From Crossaster papposus (lineage: Eukaryota; Echinodermata; Asteroidea; Velatida; Solasteridae), in the NCBI GenBank assembly GCA_037893245.1, contig JBAIAA010000261.1, positions 744,001-808,000 on the forward strand: a stretch of DNA of 64,000 nucleotides. The letters are read 5' to 3'. The position numbers and the translations under genes are program-made. Of the stretch, positions 46,541 to 57,396 are shown piece by piece. The first letter of the stretch is position 1. Every line of letters starts with the position of its first letter. The notes below the pieces were generated by a model. The model was not told where the DNA came from and did not search any database. It was given only the letters and a program-made list of their open reading frames with translations.

Positions 46541-46890
46541 CGTAGGATACACCATTGGTTACACCATTGGTAATTGCTTAAATTATAATCAATGGGTGGA
46601 TTTGGGGAGTTGTATTTTGTAGTAAATATCCTTTAACTGACCTGTCTAAAGTTTTACAATAATGGATGAGAAAAGCAAGAAAAAAGGCATTTGTTTTTAA
46701 CCGGCGTTGGGCCGTCCGGCTATCGTGATTTTTTTCCTCATAAAATTCAGTTTTCGGAAGAATTTTAGGATATTTAGTGCAATCGTTTTGCTGGATGTCT
46801 ACAATAATTATATATTTTCAAATAAGTAAAACATTTCTTAATAATTCGGAAGTAACATTTTTGTATATCTGCAAATGGTGTATTCTACTT
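46541..46890 (+). mobile_element. M1 element with duplicated left TIR
   Basis: The terminal motif is locally doubled: ACACCATTGGTTACACCATT. The right end is TATTCTACTT followed by TTAA. Confidence 0.85.
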
Positions 46891-47106
46891 TTAACCCTAA
46901 CGTCCCCCAATACCATTACTTGCGTAAACTGCAGTATGCAGTACACTACACTGGCCTATATATATGTACCCAAGGGGCCTTAGAAATAGGTTAATTTATA
47001 AACAGTTTTTGAGCCACCACAAATTTGCAAGGTCTCTTTACTACAAAATGTCATCAAGACCTTACTGTATGTACATGTATGGTAAAAAATGAGCATTCAA
47101 TGTACA

Positions 47107-47305
47107 CATCAAGTAGGAATAACAAACATCAAGTAGGAATATACAAACATCAAGGAGGATTAACAATCCTCAAGGAGGATTAACAAACCTCAAGGAGGAT
47201 TAACAAACCTCAAGGAGGATTAACAAACCTCAAGGAGGATTAGAAAACCTCAAGGAGGAGTAAACAACCTCAAAGAAGATTAAGAAACCTCAAGGATTAC
47301 AAACA
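47107..47305. repeat. 20-bp minisatellite
   Basis: About nine to ten units of CTCAAGGAGGATTAACAAAC, with drift at both edges (CATCAAGTAGGAATAACAAA at the left). Confidence 0.9.
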
Positions 47306-47430
47306 TCACGTAAAGTACTGACAAAACATGTAGAACAAGGACCTATAATGACTTGCCTTAGGCTGGTAATTGTTATCAATTGACTGTCAGCTGACAAGAA
47401 CACACTACTCCAATACTACACAGTGTTTAC

Positions 47431-47544
47431 CGTACCCCCAAGCTGGACACAAAATATATGTCACCATCGAAATTGCCTTCCAATTTCCAGTGATAAATTG
47501 GGCCAGTCCTAATGGCATGATGAGGTCTTTTGAGTTCACATAAC
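47431..47544 (-). CDS. exon of minus-strand beta-propeller gene (CatSper-subunit-like)
   Basis: The acceptor GTCAGCTTGGTTTCCCTTCAG and the donor TACG|GTAAAC bound 114 nt. Two frames are open. The one that fits both neighbours (phase 2 in, phase 2 out) reads ELKRPHHAIRTGPIYHW followed by KLEGNFDGDIYFVSSLG. The CG at the end joins the first G of exon 42829-42967 to give CGG (Arg). An M1 element begins 144 bp upstream of the acceptor. Assignment to the same transcript is inferred from the phase chain and strand. Confidence 0.6.
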
Positions 47545-47687
47545 CTGAAGGGAAACCAAGCTGACAAGACATATTCTATGACAAACCTTGAGATAGGTGA
47601 CAGTAAATGGGACCAAATCAACATTTACATAGGAAACATACAACTACACGTAGGTATGCCACTGCAAAACTATTACTGGCTAGTTAA

Positions 47688-48039
47688 AGGTAGGATACAC
47701 CATTGGCAGATATTGAAAATCTTTACTACCGAATTATTAAGAAATACATTATTTATTTGAAAGTAAATGATTTGTAGGCATCCAGCAAAAGGATTGCACT
47801 AGATATCCTGTAATTGTTCCAAAAATTTGAATTTCATATAAACAAATTCACGATCGTCGGACAGCGATTGCGAAAAAAAAAAAAGAACATAAGAACCACT
47901 GCCTGACGCCGTTTTTCCCTGCTTTTCTCATCATCCATGATTGTAAAACGTCGGACAGGCCAGTTAAACCATATTTTAAAAAATCCCCAAATCCACCCAT
48001 TCCTGATAATTCAAGCAATTACCAATGGTGTATCCTACC
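47688..48039 (-). mobile_element. M1 element
   Basis: TTAA at 47684 and a good left end; the right end is CCTACCG, with TTAA lost. It sits 144 bp from the acceptor of exon 47431-47544. Confidence 0.9.
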
Positions 48040-48235
48040 GTGACACAAGCCGTTGATGTCAGAAACCAATTCCAGATTATAGAAGCGAGTCTCTGAAATG
48101 CCATAACCAACTTTACAAACTGCATAACAGCTTTTCAGACAATGAAAGCTAAAGGTTTTCAATGTCATTTGTTGGAAATTTGTTTAATGAAACCAGGCTA
48201 CATATACATGCAGGAAAACTGCAAAATATGTTTAC

Positions 48236-48406
48236 TTTTATTAAAAGAATTCATGATCGCTGGTTGGCGATCGCGAAAAAAACAAGAACAACAAAAAGAA
48301 AAACTGCTCGACGTCGTTTGAAAACGAACGTCGTTTTACTTTTTCAGCAACCATGATTGTAAAACTTCGGACAGGTCAGTTAAACAATATTTACTATAAA
48401 TTCCTG
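48236..48406 (-). mobile_element. M1 element, partial
   Basis: It runs from ATTCATGATCGCTGGTTGGC through AACTTCGGACAGGTCAGTTA to the TTTACTATAAATTCCTGAT junction; both termini are missing. Confidence 0.75.
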
Positions 48407-48414
48407 ATACTTAA

Positions 48415-48774
48415 AGGTAGTATACACCATTTAGATATCGGAAAATATCTACCGAATTATTAAGAAATTTATTACTCATTTGAAAGTAAATAATGATTCT
48501 AGGCATCCAAAATGATTGCACTAGATATCCTGTAATTATTCCGAAAAATATAATTTTATAAAAAAACCGGACGGCCATCGCGAAAAAACAAAGATAACAT
48601 AAGAATAACTGCCCAATGCCAGTTGAAAACAAACGCTGTTTTTCGTGCTTTTATCGGCATCAATGATTGTAAAACTTCGGACAGGTCAGTTAAATGATAT
48701 TTACTATGAAATACAACCCCCCAAATCTACCCATTAATGATAATTCAAGCAATTACCAATGGTGTATCATACCT
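48415..48774 (-). mobile_element. M1 element
   Basis: TTAA at 48411 and 48775; the left end is AGGTAGTATACACC. It directly follows the partial copy at 48236. Confidence 0.9.
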
Positions 48775-48814
48775 TTAACTCAAGGCAAACCTATAGTGCA
48801 AACCTATCGTAATT

Positions 48815-48954
48815 TTGTTTAAATCTAATTATATTTTTTGGAACAATTATAGGATATCTAGAGCAATCATTATTTACTTTCAAATAAGTAAGATATTTCT
48901 TAATAATTGGGTAGTCATTTTTTTCCTGATTCCTGCAAATGGTGTATATCTTTA
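48815..48954 (+). mobile_element. M1 element, right half only
   Basis: AATTATAGGATATCTAGAGC through TGCAAATGGTGTATATCTTT remains. Confidence 0.75.
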
Positions 48955-49396
48955 ATACCTTTAACCCTGGTAGTGGTACAGTGCAGTCTGGGGCAGGGTC
49001 GAGTTCAACCCAGGGCGAAATCAATCCAAGGGTTGATGTACATGGTGTGAAACGTGTAAAACACTGCTTGTTTTTAAACTTGCGTCTACCCCGAGATTTG
49101 TCTGGTGTGAAAAGGTCCGAAATTGACAAAGGACTGACAGAAAAAAACAACAAATTTACTCTCCTCAAAATGAAGGAAAACACCCCCCAAAAAATCAAAC
49201 CTACGATACACAGAAAGAAAAAAAAATAATAAAAAAAAATAAACTATAAACAAATAACAAAAAATATATATATACGCATGTACATGTATCTATGTAAGAT
49301 CAAAATTTAAATTTATTATTTTTATTTAATGAATCGATTACAGCCCCTGAAGTATACAAACAAAAACAACCCTGTCGGCCTGTGCAAAATGCTCAC

Positions 49397-49537
49397 CAGC
49401 CCCTTCTATGGGTCATCAGAGCCATAAAATACACTTGTAAATCTCCATTATTGACAGTGTTTATAACAGGAACATGTAAACAAACAATTTGGTGACCTAT
49501 TGTTTTGACCCACAGGCCTGTACAATCCGATAACGCA
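49397..49537 (-). CDS. exon of minus-strand beta-propeller gene (CatSper-subunit-like)
   Basis: The minus-strand acceptor CTTGTGTGCTGTGTTGTCCAG precedes 141 nt of open frame, followed by the donor GGGGCTG|GTGAGC. Only one frame is open; it starts in phase 2, ends in phase 2 and reads ...CTGLWVKTIGHQIVCLH... and then ...VYFMALMTHRRG. The trailing TG joins the leading G of the exon at 47431-47544 to make TGG (Trp), so the junction keeps the frame. No known motif is visible; I place it in the N-terminal ectodomain by position only. The plus strand has no long open frame here. Confidence 0.6.
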
Positions 49538-49682
49538 CTGGACAACACAGCACACAAGGTTTTAAAATAAACATCCCAAATGATTGATGTGAGAAAAACA
49601 TTGTCCAAAAAAGAAGGTAAGGTTCAGGATAACTTGTTGTTTAAACAAGTGTCACACAAAGATAATACACATATTCGCATTT

Positions 49683-50022
49683 TTGTATCACTGCATGTGG
49701 AGACATGGCTTTGTTCTCGTGTACAAAATGGTTAGAAAGTCGAGCACGTTTTTCAAAATGCTCCCATTTTAACCATAATTGTTTTCCTGGGTTGAAATTT
49801 CGACCCAATATACCCTACATTATACCCTAACCCAAACACTAACCCTAGCTAACCCACATCCTAATCTTAGTTTTTGAGAAATTCAAGTAAAATCCAAAAA
49901 TCTAATTCGTGAAATTCCCAGTGGAGACATTTTCATCTATAGAAATTTACTCTCCGGAGACGTTTTGTCTTCATTGTACACATTGTGTTCATGTCTCCAG
50001 AGGGTACCGTATTTCGCACCAC
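49683..50022 (+). repeat. repeat U, copy 1
   Basis: About 340 bp starting near GTGGAGACATGGCTTTGTTC and ending CATGTCTCCAGAGGGTACCG. It contains telomere-like TAACCCAAACACTAACCC. GGAGACATG/CATGTCTCC form inverted ends. Confidence 0.85.
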
Positions 50023-50144
50023 ATTTACAGTGCATGTACATGTATGTGACCGATTTGAATGCTAGCCTTTTCTTATCAAGACTGGCCACTGGTTTACATT
50101 GGACAAAATACAGTCTCCATGGTTTATGATTTGCTCTATGATTT

Positions 50145-50457
50145 AAAAGTTAGGAATTACCATTGGTAAATGCTTGAATTATCAGGAATAGGTAGATTTG
50201 GGGGGTTGTATTTCATAGTAAATATTGTTTAACTGACCTTTCAAAGTTTTACAATCATGGATGCCGAGAAAAGCACGAAAAACAGCGTTTGTTTTCAACC
50301 GGCGTCAAATTCTATTTTTCGGAATAATTACAGGATATCTAGCGCAATCATTTTGCTGGATGCCTAGAATCATTATTTACTTTCAATTGAGTAAGATATT
50401 TCTTAATAATTCGGTAGTAAATATTTTCAATATCTGCAAATGTGCATGTGTCCTACC
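50145..50457 (+). mobile_element. M1 element
   Basis: The left end is decayed (GTTAGGAATTACCATTGG), the body is clear, and the right end is TGTCCTACC with TTAA. It lies tail-to-tail with the next copy. Confidence 0.85.
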
Positions 50458-50462
50458 TTAAT

Positions 50463-50826
50463 AAAGGTATGATACACCATTTGCAGATATCAATATTTAC
50501 TACCAAATTATCACGAAATATCTTACTTATTTGAAAGTAAATAATGATTGTAGGCATCCAGCAAAATGATTGCTCTAAATATATCCTGTACTTGTTCTGC
50601 AAAAATAAGTTTTCCTTAAAAAAAACACAATCGCCAGACGGCGAAAAAAACAAGAATAACTTAAGAATAACTGCTTGAAGCCGGTTGAAAATGAACGCCG
50701 TTTTTTCTTGCTTTTCTCAGCATCTATGATTGTAAAACAATCAGTTAAACAATTTTTACTATAAAATACAACCCCCCAAAACCACCCATTCATGATAATT
50801 CAAGCAATTACCAATGGTGTATCCTA
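50463..50826 (-). mobile_element. M1 element
   Basis: AAAGGTATGATACACCATTT to TGGTGTATCCTATC. It is in opposite orientation to the copy ending 6 bp before it, making a large inverted repeat. Confidence 0.9.
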
Positions 50827-50880
50827 TCATTTTATACCGCAAGCATGAGACAAACAGCTGGTCAAACAAGGAGCTCTAAC

Positions 50881-50948
50881 CATTTTTGGTTGTCAAATTG
50901 TTTCCGATAGCCAGATAATGCTGCAAATGTTTAGAATCGTTTTGAAAT
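50881..50948 (-). CDS. candidate upstream exon of the minus-strand beta-propeller gene
   Basis: The acceptor on the minus strand is very strong: a long pyrimidine run (TTTTTCTTACATTTCCCC then TCCTATTTTTTCCAAAG). The 68-nt open stretch reads FQNDSKHLQHYLAIGNNL and ends at a moderate donor, ATG|GTTAGA. It starts in phase 2 and ends in phase 1, so it does not join directly to the next exon at 49397-49537, which needs phase 2. Either another small exon lies between them or this is not an exon. It lies between M1 copies. No domain is recognised. Confidence 0.3.
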
Positions 50949-51065
50949 CTTTGGAAAAAATAGGAGGGGAAATGTAAGAAAAATGGTGTAGTAACTCTCC
51001 AGAAAAATATTCCAGGTTTGCAAGTATTACATTCTATAGATCTACAGCAGGGATCAAGCATTTAA

Positions 51066-51132
51066 AGGTCAGGAATGGGTGGATTAAGTAAGATATATTT
51101 TTTTTGATATCTGCAAATGGTGTATCCTCCCT
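51066..51132 (+). mobile_element. M1 mini-derivative (67 bp)
   Basis: TTAA flanks at 51062 and 51133. Only about 20 bp near the left end (GGAATGGGTGGATT) and the right terminus (CTGCAAATGGTGTATCC) remain. Confidence 0.8.
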
Positions 51133-51136
51133 TTAA

Positions 51137-51512
51137 AGGTAGTATACACCAATGGTAATTGCTCGAATTATCATGAATGGATGGATTTGGGGGGTTGTAT
51201 TTTATAGTAAATATCATTTAACTAACCTGTTCGAAGTTTTACAATCATGAATGCCGAAAAAAGCACGAAAAACAGCGTGTGTTTTAACTGGCGTCGAGAA
51301 GTTATTCTTATGTTATTTGTGTTTTTTCGCGATCGCCGTCCGGCGAATTTTTCTTTATAAAATTATATTTTTCAGAATAATGAAAAGGATATCTAGCGCA
51401 ATCATTTTGCTGGATGCCTAGAATCATTGTTTACATTCAGATGAGTAAGTTATTTCTTAATAATTCGGTAGTAAATATTTGTTTCGATATCTGCAAATGG
51501 TGTATCCTACCT
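51137..51512 (+). mobile_element. M1 element
   Basis: 376 bp. It shares the TTAA at 51133-51136 with the mini-derivative; the right TTAA is at 51513. The palindrome region CGCGATCGCCGTCCGGCG lies near 51330. Confidence 0.92.
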
Positions 51513-52199
51513 TTAAGCATAATAATCAGCTGCATAACAAAACTTTACAAAATGGCTTCTGGTTTGTTGGGTAGTCCGAAGGTTAATTCGGGCGATTCAC
51601 AATACAGTGCGCCACCAAGCGTTTGACTCAAAAGAACCACTTTTAAACTTTACGGTCGACTTCTTCCGTACATCATACTGTAGTGAAATGTATATTCTTT
51701 ATTGTTCACGTGAGGTACAACACAAACGTAAATGCATCCGGAAGCGTCGTTGATTAAAACATTGTAATATGCCGGAAAAAAATTTGAACTTTAATCGTGC
51801 GCGTCCAAAAAGACATAAAAACTGACGAGTTCATGCAAAATGAATACCGTTTTTCAAACTGATGCCGACTTTTCCCCACGATGCACTGCGGGTATAGCAG
51901 GATTTGCGCCTCCAACGGCAGCTTCTATGTATTGTGAATCGCTCGAATTGATTCATTAATCCGAAGGTTCAATTTTCCGAATGCTCAAATTTAAAATTCC
52001 TATAGCCAGGGTTTAAATGTTAGCTCGAAGGGTTCTTCAGTACGAATTCAGTTTATTAAATCGGAAGGTTTAAAAGTCAGAAAGGAACACAAGGGTAAAT
52101 AGTCAGAAGTTTCATTATTCTGAAAGCGCTCAAGGGAATAATGCTATACCCCCATGCCCTACTCGAATTGGACTACATGTACATGTTTCAGACTATTAA

Positions 52200-52578
52200 A
52201 GGTAGGATACACCATTGGTTAATTGCTTGAATTATCGTGAATGAGTAGATTTGGGGGGTTGTATTTTATAGTAAATATCGTTTAACTGACCTGTCTGAAG
52301 TTTTACAATCATGGATGCCGAGAATAGCACGAAAACAGCCTTTGTTTTCAACCGGCGTCGAGCAGTTTTTCAAATGTTATTTTTGTTTTTTTACGTTCGC
52401 CATCCGGCGATCGCAAAGTTTTATTTATAAAATTATATTTTTCGGAATAATTACAGGATATTTAGCGCAATCATTTTGCTGGATGCCTAAAATCATTATT
52501 TACTTTCAAATGAGTAAGATATTTCTTAACAATTCGGAAGTAAATATTGTTGATATCCGCAAATGGTGTATCCTACCT
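52200..52578 (+). mobile_element. M1 element, full length
   Basis: 379 bp with both ends and TTAA (52196, 52579) intact; a useful reference copy. Confidence 0.95.
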
Positions 52579-52632
52579 TTAAAAGAACCCTTCTGACTAA
52601 AAGAACCCTTGCGACTAACAAATCATTGGACT

Positions 52633-52908
52633 ATGGAACATTTTTACCATCCACAAGTAACCTCTGGTTATGGTTTGCCCTCTAAGAACATCTTGACACT
52701 GACAAATTGGCTGCAGTCGACCACCAACCATGCACCAACACACCTACAACTTGTTGAAATCCACATCCCTTTACATACACAATGCAGCCCAGCCAGCCTC
52801 TCTTCTGAAGTTCAGGCCCATCTGCAGTTTGTCAGCGAGGCCAAGGGGGTCCACCCCATCTCTCTCATACCTCCCACCTCACAGACCTCCACTGACCTGG
52901 ACCACTAA
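52633..52908 (+). CDS. open frame of unknown status
   Basis: An open stretch reads KNILTLTNWLQSTTNHAPTH, then LQLVEIHIPLHTQCSPASLS, then HLQFVSEAKGVHPISLIPPT, and stops at 52906. It starts 55 bp after the right end of an M1 element and is not part of any repeat family seen here. There is no convincing splice site, start context or recognised domain. It could be a gene fragment or chance. Confidence 0.2.
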   Translation: MEHFYHPQVTSGYGLPSKNILTLTNWLQSTTNHAPTHLQLVEIHIPLHTQCSPASLSSEVQAHLQFVSEAKGVHPISLIPPTSQTSTDLDH

Positions 52909-52992
52909 TGTGTAACCCTCTGATTTATAGTACATGTACAGAACACTTGCTAATGGTTCTGCCATTGAACTTTGGTTTGAGGGATTGAAATA

Positions 52993-53663
52993 GACCCCTG
53001 GATTTGCAGATATCGAAATAAATTACCACCAAATTATCAACTTAAAGGTAGTATACACCATTTGCAGATATCGAAAAAATTTACTACCGAATTATTAAGA
53101 AATATTTTACTTATTTAAAAGTAAATAATGATTGTAGGCATCCAGCAAAATAAGGGCCCTAGATATCCTGTAATTATTCCAAAAAATTGAATTGTATAAA
53201 CCAAAATTCATTCTCGCCGTCCGGCGAGCGCGAAAAAACAAAGATAACATAAGAATAACTGCTCGACTCCGGTGGAAAACACACGCTGTTTTTCATGCTT
53301 TTCTCGGCATCCATGAATGTAAAAATTCGGACAGGTCAGTTAAACGATATTTACTATAAAATACAACCCCCCAAATCCACCCATTCCTGATAATTCAACA
53401 AATTACCAATGGTGTATACTACCTTTAATATACATGTATCTTACTTTTTTGAAAGTAAATAATGATTCTAGGCATCCAACAAAATGATTGCCCTAATAAT
53501 TCTTCCGAAACAGTTGAAAACAAATGTTTTTTTTTTCTTTTTTCTCGGCATTCGTGATTTTAAAACTTCAGACAGGTCAGTTAAACAATATTTACTATAA
53601 AATACAACCACCCAAATCCACTCATTCCATATAATTCAAGCAATTACCAATGATGTATTCTAG
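52993..53663 (-). mobile_element. M1 element split by another M1
   Basis: A decayed copy in two pieces: 52993-53041 (TTTGCAGATATCGAAATAAA...) and 53429-53663 (GAAAGTAAATAATGATTCTA ... CAAGCAATTACCAATGATGT). Confidence 0.8.
53046..53424 (-). mobile_element. M1 element nested in a decayed M1
   Basis: 379 bp with intact ends and TTAA at 53042 and 53425, inserted in the outer copy 52993-53663. The palindrome GCCGTCCGGCGAGCGCG is partly decayed. Confidence 0.93.
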
Positions 53664-53667
53664 TGTA

Positions 53668-53906
53668 TTTTGTTTTGTTTGAAAAAAATCTGACCGAGTT
53701 GTGGAAACATTTTCGTGTTCAGTAAAGGGTTCTAGAGGTAGAATTGGGTTAGGGTATAATGAAAGAAAATGGAGAAGACAAATTAGGTTGATGTTGAAAA
53801 TGTTAGGGGGAAAGAATTGTCAGAGTTTGAGTTTCTAAGATAGATTTTCCTTAAGCACAAGAACCCTATGGAGTGTCTCAATAACGTCATGTACGGAAAT
53901 AATTTA
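53668..53906 (+). repeat. repeat P, copy 3
   Basis: GTTTTGTTTGAAAAAAATCT, GGTTCTAGAGGTAGAATTGG and ATTTTCCTTAAGCAC match the others; the first 60 bp is missing. Confidence 0.8.
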
Positions 53907-53964
53907 ATGAGTTTGTATCAGGATTTACAAAAAAATAGTGGTTGTAGAAAAATAGAGGACAATA

Positions 53965-54536
53965 TGTGACCTGTCATCACAAAATGAGAGTAAAGTCGGA
54001 AATATTGAAAATTAAGATATTGGTATTTTCAAATTCTTCAGAAGAAGAGCTTTCCAATGATACATAACCCTTGGAGGTTTTGCGATACATATTTTTTACA
54101 GCGCTCCCGAAAGTCATGGGTTTCACAAAATGTGTTTGTGAAAAAACTTACTTTAAACATCTTAAACGGCTATTTTCTAATCATTATTTCTTCTTGAAAT
54201 TTTCCACACATACAAACTATTGTATAAACAACAAAATATCAAAATTTCGAAAATGTGGGATACTTACAAGGACCTGATTTGCATATTTAATTACCGTGTT
54301 AATTAGACCACTAATGGACTTTAATCCAAACACTAACTACGCAAAATCGCGTAATTAAAGAGGTTTTCGATCATCTGATCTCACCCCAAAAAATGGGAAT
54401 ATGTAGAGAAGGACTTGGGCTTTCCAAATTACGCAAAATCTTAAAATTGACCACCCCTTCATATTTTGACTTTGGATGGCCATATCTCTGAATCACATTG
54501 TGCAACTTTACTCTCATTTTGTGGTGACAGGTCACA
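53965..54536 (-). mobile_element. M4 element
   Basis: Ends TGTGACCTGTCATCACAAAA and TTTTGTGGTGACAGGTCACA. It is about 572 bp, in inverse orientation relative to 11868, and shares the internal ATATTTAATTACCGTGTTAA. Confidence 0.88.
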
Positions 54537-54539
54537 TAT

Positions 54540-55600
54540 ATTCCACGATGGAAAACAGGGTCCACGATTGACAGAAAGTCCATGATTGAAAATCCATGAT
54601 TGAAAATCGTGTACAAAACCTGCTTCTTTTGGGGAAGGCCAGCCTTCTCAAAAAGAAGCAGTACAAACAAAAGAGGGACAATAGGGGATCCATGATGGAA
54701 GGTGTTTGCACACACACGCACACGTCATCGTTGCTACTCTTCATTGATTGCTACTATTTGTGGCATCATGTAGCTGCATTCGGCTGAACAAGAACAGGTC
54801 TCGAAGCCGATTACAGTTGCAATTCAAAAGGAGACTCAAGAAATTCGATTTTGGAGAGGGTTCTCGGAAGCATATTGCTGAAGGTTCTGGGTCAGCCAGT
54901 ACCCTAAAAACAGACAAACATCCGTCCATTACCTGCAACCTGCACACTTCAGATTGTTCTCATTATGATTTACTCCCGGCCGCCGAGTGTTTGCATGGGG
55001 TTTCCTGTTTTGTGTTGGAGCCCAAACACCTTCCGATCAGTGGGCACAACCTCATGTATTAGCCCAGCAAGTACATGTCAATGATTGATGGTGGAAGTTT
55101 GGGGTTTAGGGAACATCAGCTTATTAGAAATTGTCTGGCCACACTGATGATGGATCATCAGGACAGGAAGGGAATGGTGGGTTTGTTTAAATTTGCCATG
55201 CTGAAGTAAAAGCGGATTAATTTATGACTGGTTGGAATGGCTTACCCATCACCTGATCAAGTATACTTTATGTATTACTGGAAACGGTAATTTTTTGTTG
55301 ATGCCAATTGAACAATTTACACTGTCAATCTTGTTTCATTCATAGTACTATACATGTACTGGTATGGAATGTATGTTATTGCGGCTGGCCTTTAACTGGT
55401 CATTTTATGTATTGACTTTAAGGTAGATCTATGCCCCCCCTCCCCATCAAATTTCTTGGAGATACATGTCGCCGTTGTGGTCCGCTATATATACTCGTGT
55501 ACAGTTTTGCAAAATCTTCCCCACATTCAGGCATGCAACTTGGAAATAACAAAAAACGAGGAAATTCCTTTTTTTTTACAAGACTTTGAAACGTGTTTTT
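54540..55600. other. nothing recognised
   Basis: Local CATGATTGAAAATC duplications at 54580-54608. The plus-strand frame 54748-55062 has no recognised domain. Confidence 0.4.
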
Positions 55601-55602
55601 AA

Positions 55603-55987
55603 AGGTAGGATACATCATTTGCAGATATCAAACATTTTTACTACCGAATTATTAAGAAATATCTTACTTATTTGAAAGTAAATAATGATTGTAGACATCC
55701 AGCATAATGATTGTGCTAAATTTCCTATAATTTTTTTTTTTTTTTTAATTAATTTTTTTAAAGGAATTTACGATCGCCAGACGGCAATCGTGAAAAAAAC
55801 ACAATAACAACCTAAGAACCACTGCCCGACGCAGGTTAAAAACGAAAGCCATTTTTCCCTGCTTTTCTTGGTATCTATGATCGTAAAACTTTGGACAGGT
55901 CAGTTAAACGATATTTATTATAAAATACAACCCCAAATCCACCCATTCATGATAATTCAAGCAATTACCAATGATGTATCCCTACCT
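55603..55987 (-). mobile_element. M1 element
   Basis: 385 bp, TTAA at 55599 and 55988. A T-run at 55730-55746 expands the interior. Confidence 0.93.
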
Positions 55988-56093
55988 TTAAATTCTCAAT
56001 GGCCTACATGTACATTAAGTGCGAGTTTTAAAATGAGTTGATCCCAGGGAAAAGCTGCATGCCTGCCCAATGCATTGCATGCCCCAAATGTGG

Positions 56094-56435
56094 TTCCGAA
56101 ATACGGTACCCTCTGGAGACATGAACACAATGTGTACAATGGAGACAAAACGTCTCCGGAGGGTAAATTTCTATAGATGAATAGGTCTCCATTGGGAATT
56201 TCACGAATTAGATTTTTGGATTTTACTTAAATTACTCAAAAACTAGGATTAGGATGTGGGTTAGGGTTAGTGTTTGGGTTAGGGTATAATATAGGGTATA
56301 TTGGGTCGAAATTTCAACCCAGGAAAAAAATTATGGTTAAAATGGGAGCATTTTGAAAAACGTGCTCGACTTTCTAACCATTTTGTACACGAGAACAAAG
56401 CCATGTCTCCACAGTGATACAAAAATGCGAATAAA
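56094..56435 (-). repeat. repeat U, copy 2
   Basis: A highly similar copy of 49683-50022 in the opposite orientation, 6.1 kb away. It shares GAGCATTTTGAAAAACGTGC and TAGATTTTTGGATTTTACTT. Confidence 0.88.
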
Positions 56436-56699
56436 GGTACAGGTACCTGCTGTACATGTACAAATTTATACACGTTCTGTGGCAACAGTGCTTGTATTAC
56501 AACTGTAATTCCTTCATAACTGCCTTTTGAATAGTTTGAATAAAAGAGGCCTCTAAAACAACAATACACAATGGACTACGAACAACCTGTATACAATGCA
56601 ATGTAAATGTGTTCTTAGACACAACACATTATGTACATGTACATAACACTGTATCTATCAATCAGTAAGATGTGCATGACATCATCAGCATTACCCAAA

Positions 56700-56860
56700 T
56701 GTTGACTACTGATTGGCTAAGAGTTGTTGCAGAGTGGATCCCAATTGACCAATCACAGGCTGGCAGTGACTGGGGAGTAGTGAAAGGGGGTGTGGCTCTA
56801 CACACACATGTACTTGTGTTGGGGAATGAGTTCTGATAGGTGAGGCACACTCACTACACT
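56700..56860 (+). promoter_or_regulatory. candidate CCAAT-box promoter
   Basis: An ATTGG at 56712, CCAAT motifs at 56741 and 56749 (CCAATCA) and a CACCC/GC-type box (GGGGGTGTGGCT, around 56786) cluster in unique sequence. They are followed by a stretch with a good splice donor at 57238. This arrangement is common at metazoan promoters. It also lies upstream of the minus-strand gene, so it could act in either direction. No TATA box is evident at a fixed distance. Confidence 0.35.
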
Positions 56861-56869
56861 AATCTTTTT

Positions 56870-57237
56870 CTCTTTCTACATGTACAAGAATTCCCTTATT
56901 GATAAGCAAAGACAGTACAGCTACCATTGCAGAGGATTAACGTTTTTACCAAGAGCTCTCCTTGGACAATAACAGTTGTCTTCACAACACCCGTCAGACA
57001 AGTTTTCCCTGTGGCATTTACTGGAGACTTTGCTGCCTAGTACTACTGGACTACTGGAATTTACGAAACTTTTTTTTTTCTTTTTCTGTGAGTTTATACA
57101 AATGTATCTTTGGGGAAAAGAGAACTCATCAAGTGTATAATGTAAACTGATTGGATTGCCTGGGACTTTGACATTTTTTTTATCAGCACACTAAGCGAGC
57201 TTCAATCTGTGGAGTAAGAGGATATTATTACATCATG
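56870..57237 (+). other. candidate first exon (5' UTR ending in ATG at a splice donor)
   Basis: This is unique sequence downstream of the CCAAT cluster. It contains no long open frame and ends TTATTACATCATG|GTAAGT, an ATG directly abutting a consensus donor at 57238-57243. Short first coding exons consisting of just the start codon are known. A downstream exon was not found before the window ends. Confidence 0.3.
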
Positions 57238-57396
57238 GTAAGTAAAACAAGCAGGAATATCATAACATGTAACCTAGAAATATCACAGATACTAGTTCAG
57301 GCACTATTCAGCCACTATTATGAGGAGTAGGCCGACTTCACTCCAATATTGGAAAAATACTGCTGCTGAAATTTTACTTTTTTTTCTTTTCTTTTT

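Noticed and set aside
47107-47305. CRISPR-like array
   Set aside because: Units are directly tandem with no spacers, in an animal genome; it is a minisatellite.
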